Assembly: GCF_016595155.1 (NCBI RefSeq)
Contig: NZ_JAENGP010000008.1
Coordinates: 124,001-188,000 of the forward strand
DNA length: 64,000 nucleotides
From: Advenella mandrilli
GTDB taxonomy: Bacteria; Pseudomonadota; Gammaproteobacteria; Burkholderiales; Burkholderiaceae_B
Reading direction: 5' to 3'
Shown here: piece by piece, positions 9,494 through 18,580 of the stretch
How the letters are laid out: each line of letters opens with the position of its first letter
Position numbering within the stretch: position 1 is the first letter of the stretch
Translations under genes and position numbers: made by a program
Notes under the pieces: model-generated
Told to the model about the DNA's origin: nothing
Seen by the model: only the letters and a program-made list of their open reading frames with translations
Databases searched by the model: none

Positions 9494-9509
9494 TTCACAG
9501 GAGAAAACG

Positions 9510-12218
9510 ATGTCATCGCCTGATCTCAAACAGCAAATTGCACAACTCGCTGATGTTGATACAGTTGAAACGCAAGAATGGCTTGAAGCGCTTGAAGCCG
9601 TATTGGACCGGGAAGGTCCTGACAGGGCGCACTTTTTACTGGAAAAATTGATTGATTTGGCCCGTCGTTCAGGATCGAATATTCCGTTTTCTCCACATAC
9701 AGCTTATGTAAATACCATTCCTCCCGGATTGGAACCACCAAACCCAGGTAATTTGGCTCTTGAAGAGCGCATCCGTTCGTATGTTCGCTGGAATGCGATG
9801 GCAATGGTGGTTAAAGCCAATAGCCATGAGCCGGTTGATGGTGGTGATTTAGGTGGTCACATTGCATCGTTTGCTTCGCTTGCTACCATGATCGGATGTG
9901 GCCAGAACCACTTCTGGCACGGTGAAACCGCCGAGCATGGTGGTGACCTGGTGTATTTCCAGGGTCACTCTTCACCGGGTGTTTACGGTCGCGCTTACCT
10001 TGAAGGTCGCCTCACCGAAGAGCAACTGGATAATTTCCGCCAGGAAGTGGGTGGCAAGGGCTTGTCTTCCTATCCTCACCCTAAATTGATGCCGAATTTC
10101 TGGCAGTTTCCAACGGTTTCAATGGGCCTTGGCCCGTTGATGGCCATTTATCAGGCACGTTTCCTGAAATACCTGCACGCACGCGGTATTGCAGATACCA
10201 GCAATCGTAAGGTATGGGTATTTTGCGGTGATGGTGAAATGGATGAGCCGGAATCCCTGGGCGCCATCAGCCTGGCTTCCCGCGAAAAACTGGATAATCT
10301 TGTTTTTGTGATTAACTGCAACCTGCAGCGCCTGGACGGCCCTGTTCGCGGTAACGGTAAAATCATCCAGGAACTGGAAGGTGATTTTCGCGGTAGTGGC
10401 TGGAACGTCATTAAACTGATTTGGGGTAGTTACTGGGATCCGCTACTGGCACGTGATAAAGAAGGTATTTTACGCCGTGTCATGGAAGAAACCGTTGATG
10501 GTGAATATCAGGCTTACAAAGCCAATGATGGCGCCTATGTGCGTGAACATTTCTTTGGTAAAGACCCCAAATTGCTGGAGATGGTCAGCCGACTGAGCGA
10601 TCAGGAAATCTGGCGCCTGAACCGTGGTGGCCATGATCCCAATAAGGTATACGCTGCCTTTGATGCTGCGGTGAAAACCAAGGGACAACCCACTGTGATT
10701 CTGGCCAAAACCATCAAGGGTTACGGCCTGGGTCATGTTGCACAAGGCAAAAACCCTGCCCATCAGCAGAAAAAACTGGATCTGGATTCCATTCGCGAAT
10801 TCCGTGACCGTTTCAATATTCCAATTCCCGATGACAAACTTGCCGATTTGCCATACTTCAAACCTTCTGAAGATTCAGCAGAAATGAAGTACCTCAGGGA
10901 GCAGCGCCAGAAACTGGGTGGCTATTTGCCAGCCCGAAGAGCAGTGGCAGAAGAAAAGCTGAAAGTCCCTGATCTGGATAAATTTAATGCGATCCTTGAG
11001 CCAACGGCAGAAGGACGTGAAATTTCAACCACACAGGCTTTTGTGCGTTTCCTGAATCAGTTGCTCCGTGACAAGAGTATCAGTGACCGTATTGTGCCCA
11101 TTCTGGCTGATGAGTCACGTACTTTCGGTATGGAAGGGCTATTCCGCCAAATTGGTATTTATGCGCCAGAAGGTCAAAAATACACCCCTGTCGATAAGAG
11201 TCAGGTGATGTATTACAAGGAAACCGCCAACGGGCAGCTATTGCAGGAAGGCATTAACGAAGCGGGTGCATTTGCGTCATGGATTGCCGCAGCTACTTCA
11301 TATTCCACCAACAACCGCATCATGATTCCATTCTTCATCTACTACTCGATGTTTGGATTCCAGCGGATTGGCGACCTTGCCTGGGCTGCTGGCGACATGC
11401 AGGCCCGTGGTTTCCTGTTGGGCGGTACCGCCGGCCGCACCACGCTTAATGGTGAAGGTTTGCAGCACGAAGACGGGCACAGCCATATTATGTCTTCCAC
11501 TATCCCCAATTGTGTTTCTTATGATCCGGCTTTTGCACATGAACTGGTTGTCATTATGCAAGACGGCCTGAAACGCATGGTTGAAAACCAGGAAAACGTT
11601 TATTACTACCTGACTGTCATGAACGAGAATTATGTTCAACCTGGCTTGCAGGTAGGTGACGAAGAAGGCATTATCAAGGGTATTTACAAATTCCGCTCTA
11701 CCGATAAGGGTGAACTTCGCGTACAGTTACTGGGTTCTGGCACAATTTTGCTTGAAGTGATTGAGGCACAGAAACTCCTTGAACAGGATTGGGGTATCGC
11801 CTCTGATGTCTGGAGTGTTACCAGCTTTACAGAACTTCGTCGTGATGGTCTGGATTGCAATCGCTACAACTTGCTTAACCCAACCGCCAAGAAACAAAAA
11901 GTTCCTTATGTCACCCGCAAGCTGCAGGAGTCAGATGGCCCGATTATCGCTTCCACTGATTACATGAAGCTTTTTGCTGACCAGATTCGTGAGTTTATTC
12001 CAACTGACCGTGCCTATAAAGTGCTGGGTACCGATGGTTTTGGACGCTCCGACTTCCGGTTCAAGTTAAGAGAGCACTTTGAAGTTGATCGTCATTTTGT
12101 GGTGTTGTCTGCATTGAAGGCGCTTGCTGATGAAGGCAAGATTCCTGCTACCAAACTTGCCGAGGCCATCAAGAAATATGATGTTAATCCAGGCAAATCC
12201 AATCCCCATCACGCATAA
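9510..12218 (+). CDS. aceE: AceE, pyruvate dehydrogenase E1 component (homodimeric type)
   Basis: Thiamine-diphosphate enzyme that decarboxylates pyruvate and transfers the acetyl group to the lipoyl arm of E2. At 902 aa it is the large single-chain E1 of proteobacteria. The ThDP/Mg motif runs from 'VWVFCGDGEMDEPESLGA' to 'NCNLQRLDGPVRGN'. Other visible family features are 'HQQKKLD' and the C-terminal 'GTDGFGRSDFRFKLREHFEVD'. A clear AGGAG lies seven bases before the ATG. First gene of the aceE-aceF-lpdA operon, 11 bases ahead of aceF. Confidence 0.98.
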   Translation: MSSPDLKQQIAQLADVDTVETQEWLEALEAVLDREGPDRAHFLLEKLIDLARRSGSNIPFSPHTAYVNTIPPGLEPPNPGNLALEERIRSYVRWNAMAMVVKANSHEPVDGGDLGGHIASFASLATMIGCGQNHFWHGETAEHGGDLVYFQGHSSPGVYGRAYLEGRLTEEQLDNFRQEVGGKGLSSYPHPKLMPNFWQFPTVSMGLGPLMAIYQARFLKYLHARGIADTSNRKVWVFCGDGEMDEPESLGAISLASREKLDNLVFVINCNLQRLDGPVRGNGKIIQELEGDFRGSGWNVIKLIWGSYWDPLLARDKEGILRRVMEETVDGEYQAYKANDGAYVREHFFGKDPKLLEMVSRLSDQEIWRLNRGGHDPNKVYAAFDAAVKTKGQPTVILAKTIKGYGLGHVAQGKNPAHQQKKLDLDSIREFRDRFNIPIPDDKLADLPYFKPSEDSAEMKYLREQRQKLGGYLPARRAVAEEKLKVPDLDKFNAILEPTAEGREISTTQAFVRFLNQLLRDKSISDRIVPILADESRTFGMEGLFRQIGIYAPEGQKYTPVDKSQVMYYKETANGQLLQEGINEAGAFASWIAAATSYSTNNRIMIPFFIYYSMFGFQRIGDLAWAAGDMQARGFLLGGTAGRTTLNGEGLQHEDGHSHIMSSTIPNCVSYDPAFAHELVVIMQDGLKRMVENQENVYYYLTVMNENYVQPGLQVGDEEGIIKGIYKFRSTDKGELRVQLLGSGTILLEVIEAQKLLEQDWGIASDVWSVTSFTELRRDGLDCNRYNLLNPTAKKQKVPYVTRKLQESDGPIIASTDYMKLFADQIREFIPTDRAYKVLGTDGFGRSDFRFKLREHFEVDRHFVVLSALKALADEGKIPATKLAEAIKKYDVNPGKSNPHHA

Positions 12219-12229
12219 GGTCTTTCGAT

Positions 12230-13924
12230 ATGAGTAAATTGTTAGAAATTAAAGTGCCGGATATCGGAGATTTCAGCGAAGTCGAGGTCATTGAGTTGCT
12301 GGTTGCTGTTGGAGATCGGGTAGAGGCTGAACAAAGCCTTATCACGGTTGAATCAGACAAGGCTTCAATGGAAATCCCGTCTTCTGATGCAGGTGTTGTT
12401 AAAAGCCTGAAAATTAAACTTGGTGACAAGGTCAAGGAAGGTAGTGTTATTCTTGAGCTTGAGGTTGCTGGTGACGTGGCCGAGCAGGCAGCACCAGTTA
12501 CTGCTGCTGCCCAGACATCAGCGGCAGTCAGCCAGGAGCCTGCTGACGCTCCTGGGGCAGAGCAAGCGGTGCCTGTGGCGGCAGGTGGCACGGTAAGTGT
12601 TGTTGTGCCCGATATCGGTGACTTCAGTGAAGTTGAAGTTATTGAGGTGTTGGTGGCGGTTGGCGATAAGGTGGAAGTGGAGTCAAGCCTGATTACGGTA
12701 GAGTCCGATAAGGCCTCTATGGAAATCCCGTCATCTCATGCCGGTACAGTAACTGCAGTGGCGGTAAAAGTAGGTGACAAGGTTGCCAAAGGATCACTGG
12801 TTCTTGAGTTAAGCACCATTGGTGCCCAAGCCAGTACTGCGCCCGTGGCGGCACCTGCACAGGCACAGCAGGCAGGGCAAGCGGCTGAAACCATGGTAAA
12901 ACTGCCAAGCTCGGACCGTATTGATGAAACAGCAACGATTCCCTCCGAGTTCAGGGTTTCACCCACGGCTTCCTATGCGCCTACCGCACTGCCAAGCCGT
13001 AACTTGCCTCATGCTTCTCCTTCGGTTCGCAAGTTTGCACGTGAACTGGGTGTGGATCTTGCGCAAGTGACCGGTACTGGTGATAAACACCGGATTACGC
13101 AGGATGATGTCCGCAAGTATGTGAAGGCAGCCCTAACGGCAGCCATGAGTACGCGTTCCACCACCACCAGCACAAGTGTTGGCGGTAGTGGTTTGTCTGT
13201 GCTGGGTTGGCCAAAAGTGGATTTTGCCAAATTTGGCCCGATCGAGGCCAAGCCCTTGTCACGCATCAAGAAAATTTCCGGCGCCAACCTGCATCGTAAC
13301 TGGGTCATGATTCCTCATGTGACCAATAATGACGAGGCAGATATTACCGAGTTGGAAGCGCTTCGTGTGAAGTTGAACAAAGAGAATGAGAAATCCGGTA
13401 TCAAGTTCACCATGCTGGCTTTCATTATCAAGGCAGTGGTTGCTGCCCTGAAAAAATTTCCTGAATTCAATGCATCGCTTGATGGTGATCAACTGGTTCT
13501 GAAAAAGTATTTTCATATCGGTTTTGCTGCCGATACGCCAAATGGGCTGGTTGTTCCTGTTCTCAAAGATGCAGACAAAAAGTCCATTTCCAACATTGCC
13601 AAAGAAACGTCTGAACTGGCCAAGCTGGCTCGGGATGGAAAACTTGCTCCTTCACAGATGCAGGGTGGGTGCTTTACCATTTCTTCATTGGGTGGTATCG
13701 GTGGTACAACTTTCACACCGATTATCAATGCGCCTGAAGTGGCTATTCTGGGTGTATGCCGCTCTTCATATAAACCGGTATGGAACGGGCAAACCTTTGA
13801 GCCACGCCTTATTATACCTCTGTCATTGTCGTACGATCACCGGGTGATTGATGGTGCCCTGGCGGCTCGTTTTAACGCCTATTTGGGTTCATTGCTGGCG
13901 GACTTCCGTCGGGTATTAATCTAA
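12230..13924 (+). CDS. aceF: AceF, dihydrolipoyl acetyltransferase (E2) with two lipoyl domains
   Basis: Core of the pyruvate dehydrogenase complex; moves acetyl groups to CoA. Two N-terminal lipoyl domains have the modified lysines Lys44 and Lys161 within 'ESDKASMEIP', joined by Ala/Pro/Gln-rich flexible linkers. A peripheral subunit-binding domain follows ('ASPSVRKFARELGVDLAQV', about 262-300), then the catalytic acyltransferase domain with 'SLSYDHRVIDGA' near the end (active-site His). At 564 aa it fits a two-lipoyl E2; E. coli has three. Start ATG is 11 bases after aceE; lpdA follows after 15 bases. Confidence 0.98.
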   Translation: MSKLLEIKVPDIGDFSEVEVIELLVAVGDRVEAEQSLITVESDKASMEIPSSDAGVVKSLKIKLGDKVKEGSVILELEVAGDVAEQAAPVTAAAQTSAAVSQEPADAPGAEQAVPVAAGGTVSVVVPDIGDFSEVEVIEVLVAVGDKVEVESSLITVESDKASMEIPSSHAGTVTAVAVKVGDKVAKGSLVLELSTIGAQASTAPVAAPAQAQQAGQAAETMVKLPSSDRIDETATIPSEFRVSPTASYAPTALPSRNLPHASPSVRKFARELGVDLAQVTGTGDKHRITQDDVRKYVKAALTAAMSTRSTTTSTSVGGSGLSVLGWPKVDFAKFGPIEAKPLSRIKKISGANLHRNWVMIPHVTNNDEADITELEALRVKLNKENEKSGIKFTMLAFIIKAVVAALKKFPEFNASLDGDQLVLKKYFHIGFAADTPNGLVVPVLKDADKKSISNIAKETSELAKLARDGKLAPSQMQGGCFTISSLGGIGGTTFTPIINAPEVAILGVCRSSYKPVWNGQTFEPRLIIPLSLSYDHRVIDGALAARFNAYLGSLLADFRRVLI

Positions 13925-13939
13925 GGGTAGGGGTTAAAA

Positions 13940-15685
13940 ATGAGTCAAATTGAAATTAAAGTGCCTGATATTGGTGATTTTGAAAGCGTTGAAGTAATTG
14001 AGATCTTGGTGGCCCCCGGTGATGTTGTTGCCGAGGAGCAAAGCCTGATGACTGTGGAGTCCGATAAGGCCTCTATGGAAATCCCTTCACCTGCAGCAGG
14101 AAAAGTGGTAGCGCTTAATATCAAGCTGGGTGACAAGGTAGCTCAAGGCAGTGTGATTTTAACACTTGAGAGCAGTGGTGCCGTATCAAACACCGAACCA
14201 GCTGCCAGCAGTGTGCCCGCTGCAACGGTAACCCCTGCGGTTGCAGCGCCAGTTGCTTCTGCAGGTGTTTCAGAAGATGCCTATGATGTCCTGGTGCTTG
14301 GCGCTGGGCCAGGTGGATATTCAGCCGCGTTCCGTGCGGCAGACCTGGGTCTGAAAGTGGTGCTGGTTGAGCGATACAGCACTCTGGGTGGTGTCTGCCT
14401 TAATGTGGGTTGTATTCCATCTAAGGCTTTGCTACACAATGTGGCTGTACTGGAAGAGGCCAAACATTTGGCTGCCAATGGTATTGTTTTTGGCGAGCCA
14501 GTTATTGATCTTGATAAACTGCGCGGATACAAAGACAGCGTTATTGGCAAGCTTACAGGTGGCTTGGCTGGTATGGCCAAAGCCCGCAAGGTTACTATAG
14601 TAACCGGTGTTGGTGAGTTTACAGACAGCCATCATCTTGCCGTTGCCAAGCCAGACGGCACCTCGGAAGTGCTGGCATTTAAAAATGCCATTATCGCAGC
14701 AGGTAGCCAGTCGGTAAAATTGCCTTTTCTGCCCGAGGATGACCGTATTGTTGATTCAACCGGTGCCTTGCAACTCAAGTCTATCCCCAATAAAATGCTG
14801 ATTGTGGGTGGTGGTATTATCGGTCTTGAAATGGGCACGGTGTATTCTGCCTTGGGTTCCCGTCTTGATGTCGTTGAAATGCAGGATGGTTTAATGCAGG
14901 GGGCAGACCGTGATCTGGTTAAGGTCTGGCAAAAAATGAATACCCCCCGTTTTGACAACATTATGTTGAATACCAAAACGGTTGGTGCCGAAGTAAAAGA
15001 GGACGGTATTTGGGTTAAGTTTGAAGGCGAAAGCGCACCCAAGGAACCACAACGCTACGATTTGGTATTGCAAGCGGTGGGGCGTTCACCCAATGGTAAA
15101 AAAATAGGTGCTGAAAAGGCGGGTGTGCAGGTTAGTGACCGTGGCTTCATTACGGTTGATCAGCAAATGCGCACCAATATTCCTCATATTTATGCAATTG
15201 GGGATTTAGTGGGGCAACCCATGCTGGCTCATAAGGCCGTTCATGAAGCGCATGTAGCTGCCGAAGTGATTGCCGGACAAAAAAGCTTTTTTGATGCTCG
15301 TGTCATTCCTTCTGTTGCCTACACCGATCCTGAAGTGGCATGGGTTGGGCTAACCGAAGAACAGGCTAAAAAAGAGGGGATCAAGATTGAAAAAGGCCTT
15401 TTCCCCTGGGCCGCTTCGGGCCGGGCCATTGCCAATGGTCGTGATGAAGGTTTCACCAAGCTTATCTTTGATGCGCAAACCGGCCGTATTCTGGGCGGTG
15501 GCATCGTAGGTACCCACGCGGGTGACCTGATTAGCGAAGTGGCGCTGGCCATCGAAATGGGTGCAGATATGGTGGATATTGGCAAGACTATTCACCCGCA
15601 CCCGACTTTAGGCGAGTCTATTGGCATGGCAGCAGAAGCCGCTCATGGCAGTTGTACTGACTTGCCGCCTGCCCGACGCAAATAA
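13940..15685 (+). CDS. lpdA: LpdA, dihydrolipoamide dehydrogenase (E3) with an N-terminal lipoyl domain
   Basis: FAD enzyme that reoxidises dihydrolipoyl groups with NAD. It carries an extra N-terminal lipoyl domain (residues 1-80, Lys43 in 'ESDKASMEIP'), then an Ala/Pro/Val linker, and from about residue 113 a normal E3: 'LVLGAGPGGYSAAFRAADLG' FAD site, redox disulfide in 'GGVCLNVGCIPSK', NAD site 'GGGIIGLEMG', and the C-terminal catalytic 'HPHPTLGE'. At 581 aa it is about 105 residues longer than E. coli Lpd. Such lipoyl-E3 fusions are known in Neisseria and Burkholderiales. A strong terminator follows. Confidence 0.98.
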   Translation: MSQIEIKVPDIGDFESVEVIEILVAPGDVVAEEQSLMTVESDKASMEIPSPAAGKVVALNIKLGDKVAQGSVILTLESSGAVSNTEPAASSVPAATVTPAVAAPVASAGVSEDAYDVLVLGAGPGGYSAAFRAADLGLKVVLVERYSTLGGVCLNVGCIPSKALLHNVAVLEEAKHLAANGIVFGEPVIDLDKLRGYKDSVIGKLTGGLAGMAKARKVTIVTGVGEFTDSHHLAVAKPDGTSEVLAFKNAIIAAGSQSVKLPFLPEDDRIVDSTGALQLKSIPNKMLIVGGGIIGLEMGTVYSALGSRLDVVEMQDGLMQGADRDLVKVWQKMNTPRFDNIMLNTKTVGAEVKEDGIWVKFEGESAPKEPQRYDLVLQAVGRSPNGKKIGAEKAGVQVSDRGFITVDQQMRTNIPHIYAIGDLVGQPMLAHKAVHEAHVAAEVIAGQKSFFDARVIPSVAYTDPEVAWVGLTEEQAKKEGIKIEKGLFPWAASGRAIANGRDEGFTKLIFDAQTGRILGGGIVGTHAGDLISEVALAIEMGADMVDIGKTIHPHPTLGESIGMAAEAAHGSCTDLPPARRK

Positions 15686-15709
15686 TATCGTTTTGTGTCA
15701 GGATTAAAG

Positions 15710-15753
15710 CTCTCTTATTTTCCGGTTTTCCGGAAAATCAAGAGAGTTTTTTC
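15710..15753 (+). terminator. Rho-independent terminator of the aceE-aceF-lpdA operon
   Basis: Long stem made of CTCTCTT/AAGAGAG and an inner TTTTCCGG/CCGGAAAA, ending in a run of T. One of the strongest terminators in the window. Confidence 0.92.
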
Positions 15754-15805
15754 TTGGTGTCGCTTAAAATAAGCAATTAACCGTTAAGTATTTAAAAATA
15801 TTGCA

Positions 15806-17101
15806 ATGACTGCCGTACCTACAGAACAGCATTCCCTTGATGAATGGCTGGCTTATCTTGAATCCATTCATTCCACTTCCATTGACATGGGTCTGGATCG
15901 TGTTAGTGAAGTGGCCAAGCGCCTGGAAATCAATACGTCCAGTATAAAAATTATTGTAGGTGGTACCAATGGAAAGGGTTCTACCTGCGCCATGCTTGAA
16001 TCCATCTACCTGGCTGCCGGTTATTCTGTTGGCATGTACACCTCGCCGCATTTAATTCATTTCAATGAGCGTATTCGTTTAGATGGCAGTATTGTCCAGG
16101 ATGCCGCCATCATTGCGCAACTTGCCCATATCGAGAAGGCGCGCGGTGAAATTTCCCTGACTTATTTTGAATACACAACGCTGGCGGCTTTATTGCTGTT
16201 CAAACAGCACAATGTTGATGTGGCCGTGCTTGAGGTAGGTCTGGGTGGCCGGCTTGATGCGGTCAATATTATTGATGCCGACTGTTCTATTGTTACCAGC
16301 GTTAATGTAGACCATACTCAGTGGCTGGGTAATACCCGGGAAGAAATCGGATTTGAAAAGGCGCATATTTTCAGGGCAGGAAAGCCCGCTATTTGCAGCG
16401 ACCCTGAGCCGCCTCAATCCCTGCTTGATTATGCCAGCAACACCGGTGCCGACCTATGGCTGTTTGGCAAAGATTTCAATTACTCTGGCGATAAACAGCA
16501 ATGGGCGTTTGCAGGACGCACGCAGCGGCGCAATGCATTGGCCTATCCGGCCCTGCGTGGTGGCAACCAGCTGTTAAACGCTTCTGCCGCATTGGCGGCC
16601 ATTGAGTCACTTCGTGATCGTTTGGCTGTTCCCATTCAGGCCATCCGTGAAGGCTTGTTGCAGGCATCCTTGCCCGGTCGTTTCCAGATATTGCCCGGCC
16701 AGCCAACCGTGATTCTTGATGTGGCCCATAATCCGCACGCGGCTGCGGTTTTGGCGCATAACCTTGATGGCATGGCTTATTTCCCATATACCCATGGTGT
16801 TATCGGGATGCTAAATGATAAAGATTGTGATGAAGTCCTAAAAAACATGGGCAGGCGCATCGATCACTGGTATTGTGCAAGTTTGCCCGGTGACCGGGCG
16901 CGCTCGGGGCAGGAAATTGCCAATAAAATCACGGCTCTTTTTCCTGCCGATCAAGATGGTTTACCAACCGTTACGGTCTATGATACGCCAGTAAGTGCCT
17001 ATGAAGCGGCACAAGAAAAAATGACTGACAATGATAGGGTTGTGGTCTTTGGTTCATTTGTAACGGTGGCAACTGTTATGCAAAAATTAAACAAAAGGTA
17101 A
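15806..17101 (+). CDS. folC: FolC, folylpolyglutamate/dihydrofolate synthase
   Basis: Cytosolic ligase that adds glutamate to dihydropteroate and to folates. The Mur-ligase-type P-loop is 'VGGTNGKGSTCAML', followed by 'GMYTSPHLIHFNERIR', 'VGLGGRLDAVN' and 'DVAHNPHAAAVLAHNL'. Length 431 aa is normal. The ATG has no clear ribosome-binding site in the preceding 'AAAATATTGCA', so expression may be low; no better start is visible. It lies behind the lpdA terminator and starts a new co-directional run folC-SPOR-cvpA-purF. Confidence 0.95.
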   Translation: MTAVPTEQHSLDEWLAYLESIHSTSIDMGLDRVSEVAKRLEINTSSIKIIVGGTNGKGSTCAMLESIYLAAGYSVGMYTSPHLIHFNERIRLDGSIVQDAAIIAQLAHIEKARGEISLTYFEYTTLAALLLFKQHNVDVAVLEVGLGGRLDAVNIIDADCSIVTSVNVDHTQWLGNTREEIGFEKAHIFRAGKPAICSDPEPPQSLLDYASNTGADLWLFGKDFNYSGDKQQWAFAGRTQRRNALAYPALRGGNQLLNASAALAAIESLRDRLAVPIQAIREGLLQASLPGRFQILPGQPTVILDVAHNPHAAAVLAHNLDGMAYFPYTHGVIGMLNDKDCDEVLKNMGRRIDHWYCASLPGDRARSGQEIANKITALFPADQDGLPTVTVYDTPVSAYEAAQEKMTDNDRVVVFGSFVTVATVMQKLNKR

Positions 17102-17136
17102 GTTAGCGGTCAAGTTAACGCTCAACAAGGATTTTT

Positions 17137-18054
17137 ATGGGATTGTTCAATTCACAAAATAACCAGAATCAGCTCCATCGGTCACGTACACGCATAAGCG
17201 AATCAGAGCAGCAGGCGCTTAAGGCCAAGGCTCGTAACCGGCTGGTGGGTGCCATCGTATTGATTATTTTGGCAATTATCGTGGTTCCCGCTGTTCTTGA
17301 TACAAACGACACCCCCGAGATTCAGCAACTGCCATCAGTGGCTCCTTTGGTAGCGGGCGGCCATAATGATTCAAATGTGGCTGGAACCCTGTCGGTAACC
17401 ACTGCTCCCGGTGTCGAGTCCAATGGCAGCACCTCAACCTCCCAGCTTGTTAATACCGATGGGACCGTTTCTGGCGATATACAAGTAACCGGCTCGGTTG
17501 CTTCCGACACTGCCCTGATTCCCGAACAAACACAGGATATGCCAGTCGAATCAGTGGCCTCAGGCACTGCAACAGCATCAGCTAACAACACGCAAAACCT
17601 GGCTGGGCAAGCGTCCACAACACCAGACCGTCAGCCAGAATCCAAAGAAGTGGTCAAAAAACAGGTACCTGAACGGACCAAGCCGGTTGAGATTAAAAAG
17701 CCCGATAATCGGATTACCATCAAAGAGGCTGAACGCACCGATGATGGTTCACGTGCCCTGGCATTGCTAGAGGGACGCAGTCCTTCTGTCAAACCCAAAA
17801 GTTCAACCAAGGTAACCAGTGGCAATTATTCCTTGCAAATCGCCTCTTATTCGTCATCCAAAGACGCACAAGACAGGCGTGAAAAATTAATTACCTCGGG
17901 CGTTTCCAATGCTTACGTGCAAAGTGCGATGGTTAATGGCAAACAGCAATACCGCCTCCGCGTAGGGCCATTTAACTCACGCGAAGCTGCGCAGGCAGCC
18001 CAAACCCGTTTGCGTACGCTAGGTTACGATAACGGGTTTATTTCATCCAACTAA
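17137..18054 (+). CDS. SPOR-domain membrane protein (DedD-like)
   Basis: Inner-membrane, division-associated type protein. A short basic cytoplasmic N-terminus is followed by one membrane segment (about residues 36-55), a long Ser/Thr/Pro-rich periplasmic linker (60-220), and a C-terminal SPOR domain (about 225-305; 'YSLQIASYSSSKDAQD' and 'QYRLRVGPFNSREAAQAA'), which in this family binds denuded glycan strands at the septum. Position between folC and cvpA-purF matches dedD in E. coli and Burkholderiales. The function is inferred from this synteny and domain order. Confidence 0.88.
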   Translation: MGLFNSQNNQNQLHRSRTRISESEQQALKAKARNRLVGAIVLIILAIIVVPAVLDTNDTPEIQQLPSVAPLVAGGHNDSNVAGTLSVTTAPGVESNGSTSTSQLVNTDGTVSGDIQVTGSVASDTALIPEQTQDMPVESVASGTATASANNTQNLAGQASTTPDRQPESKEVVKKQVPERTKPVEIKKPDNRITIKEAERTDDGSRALALLEGRSPSVKPKSSTKVTSGNYSLQIASYSSSKDAQDRREKLITSGVSNAYVQSAMVNGKQQYRLRVGPFNSREAAQAAQTRLRTLGYDNGFISSN

Positions 18055-18058
18055 CATT

Positions 18059-18550
18059 GTGACCGAATTTGATTATGTCGCGCTGGCTATCGTTGCCGTA
18101 TCCGGCTTGCTGGGGTTGTTAAGAGGGTTCCTGAAAGAGTTTTTCTCTTTGATTGCCTATGTCGCTGCATTTATTGGCGCTGTCTGGTGGGGCCCCCATG
18201 TATACCCCTGGTTCCAGGCATTAATAGATAACTCTCTTTTAAGCATGGGTATCGGTTATGGCTTGATCTTTATCGGTGTTTTGTTGGTGGTGGGCTTGCT
18301 TAATCTGACTCTCGGGACGCTCATTGAAAAAACCGGTCTTGGGCCAGCTGATCGGGGGCTTGGTATTTTATTTGGTCTGGCACGGGGCATTCTTATTGTT
18401 CTTGTGCTGGTGGTTATAGCAGGATACACTGCGTTTCCTGAGGAACAATGGTGGGTAAATGCACGTTTTTCAGAGCCCGCAGTCAATCTGGTCAAACAGA
18501 TCACGCTGCTGTTGCCCGAAGATGTGGGGTCTTACCTGCCTTATCAGTAG
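18059..18550 (+). CDS. cvpA: CvpA family inner-membrane protein
   Basis: Small integral membrane protein of 163 aa with four hydrophobic segments, beginning 'MTEFDYVALAIVAVSGLLGL' and containing 'RGFLKEFFSLIAYVAAFIGA', characteristic of CvpA. The start is GTG at 18059, five bases after the SPOR gene stop. CvpA is needed for colicin V export in E. coli and for envelope stress resistance elsewhere; its molecular role is unsettled. It directly precedes purF, the conserved pairing. Confidence 0.93.
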   Translation: MTEFDYVALAIVAVSGLLGLLRGFLKEFFSLIAYVAAFIGAVWWGPHVYPWFQALIDNSLLSMGIGYGLIFIGVLLVVGLLNLTLGTLIEKTGLGPADRGLGILFGLARGILIVLVLVVIAGYTAFPEEQWWVNARFSEPAVNLVKQITLLLPEDVGSYLPYQ

Positions 18551-18580
18551 TTTTCATCGTTAAAAATAGGTATACACAAT

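Larger units (their letters stand above)
9174..9509. other. Gene-free AT-rich divergent control region, sensor kinase / aceE
   Basis: A 336-base gap between divergent genes. It should hold promoters for both the two-component/folD operon and the pyruvate dehydrogenase operon. I see a candidate aceE promoter at 9330-9358, a TATAAT-like word on the minus strand near 9313-9318, a single 'AATTGGTA' half-site near 9393, and a perfect inverted repeat just before the aceE ribosome-binding site. No coding signal was found. Confidence 0.6.
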
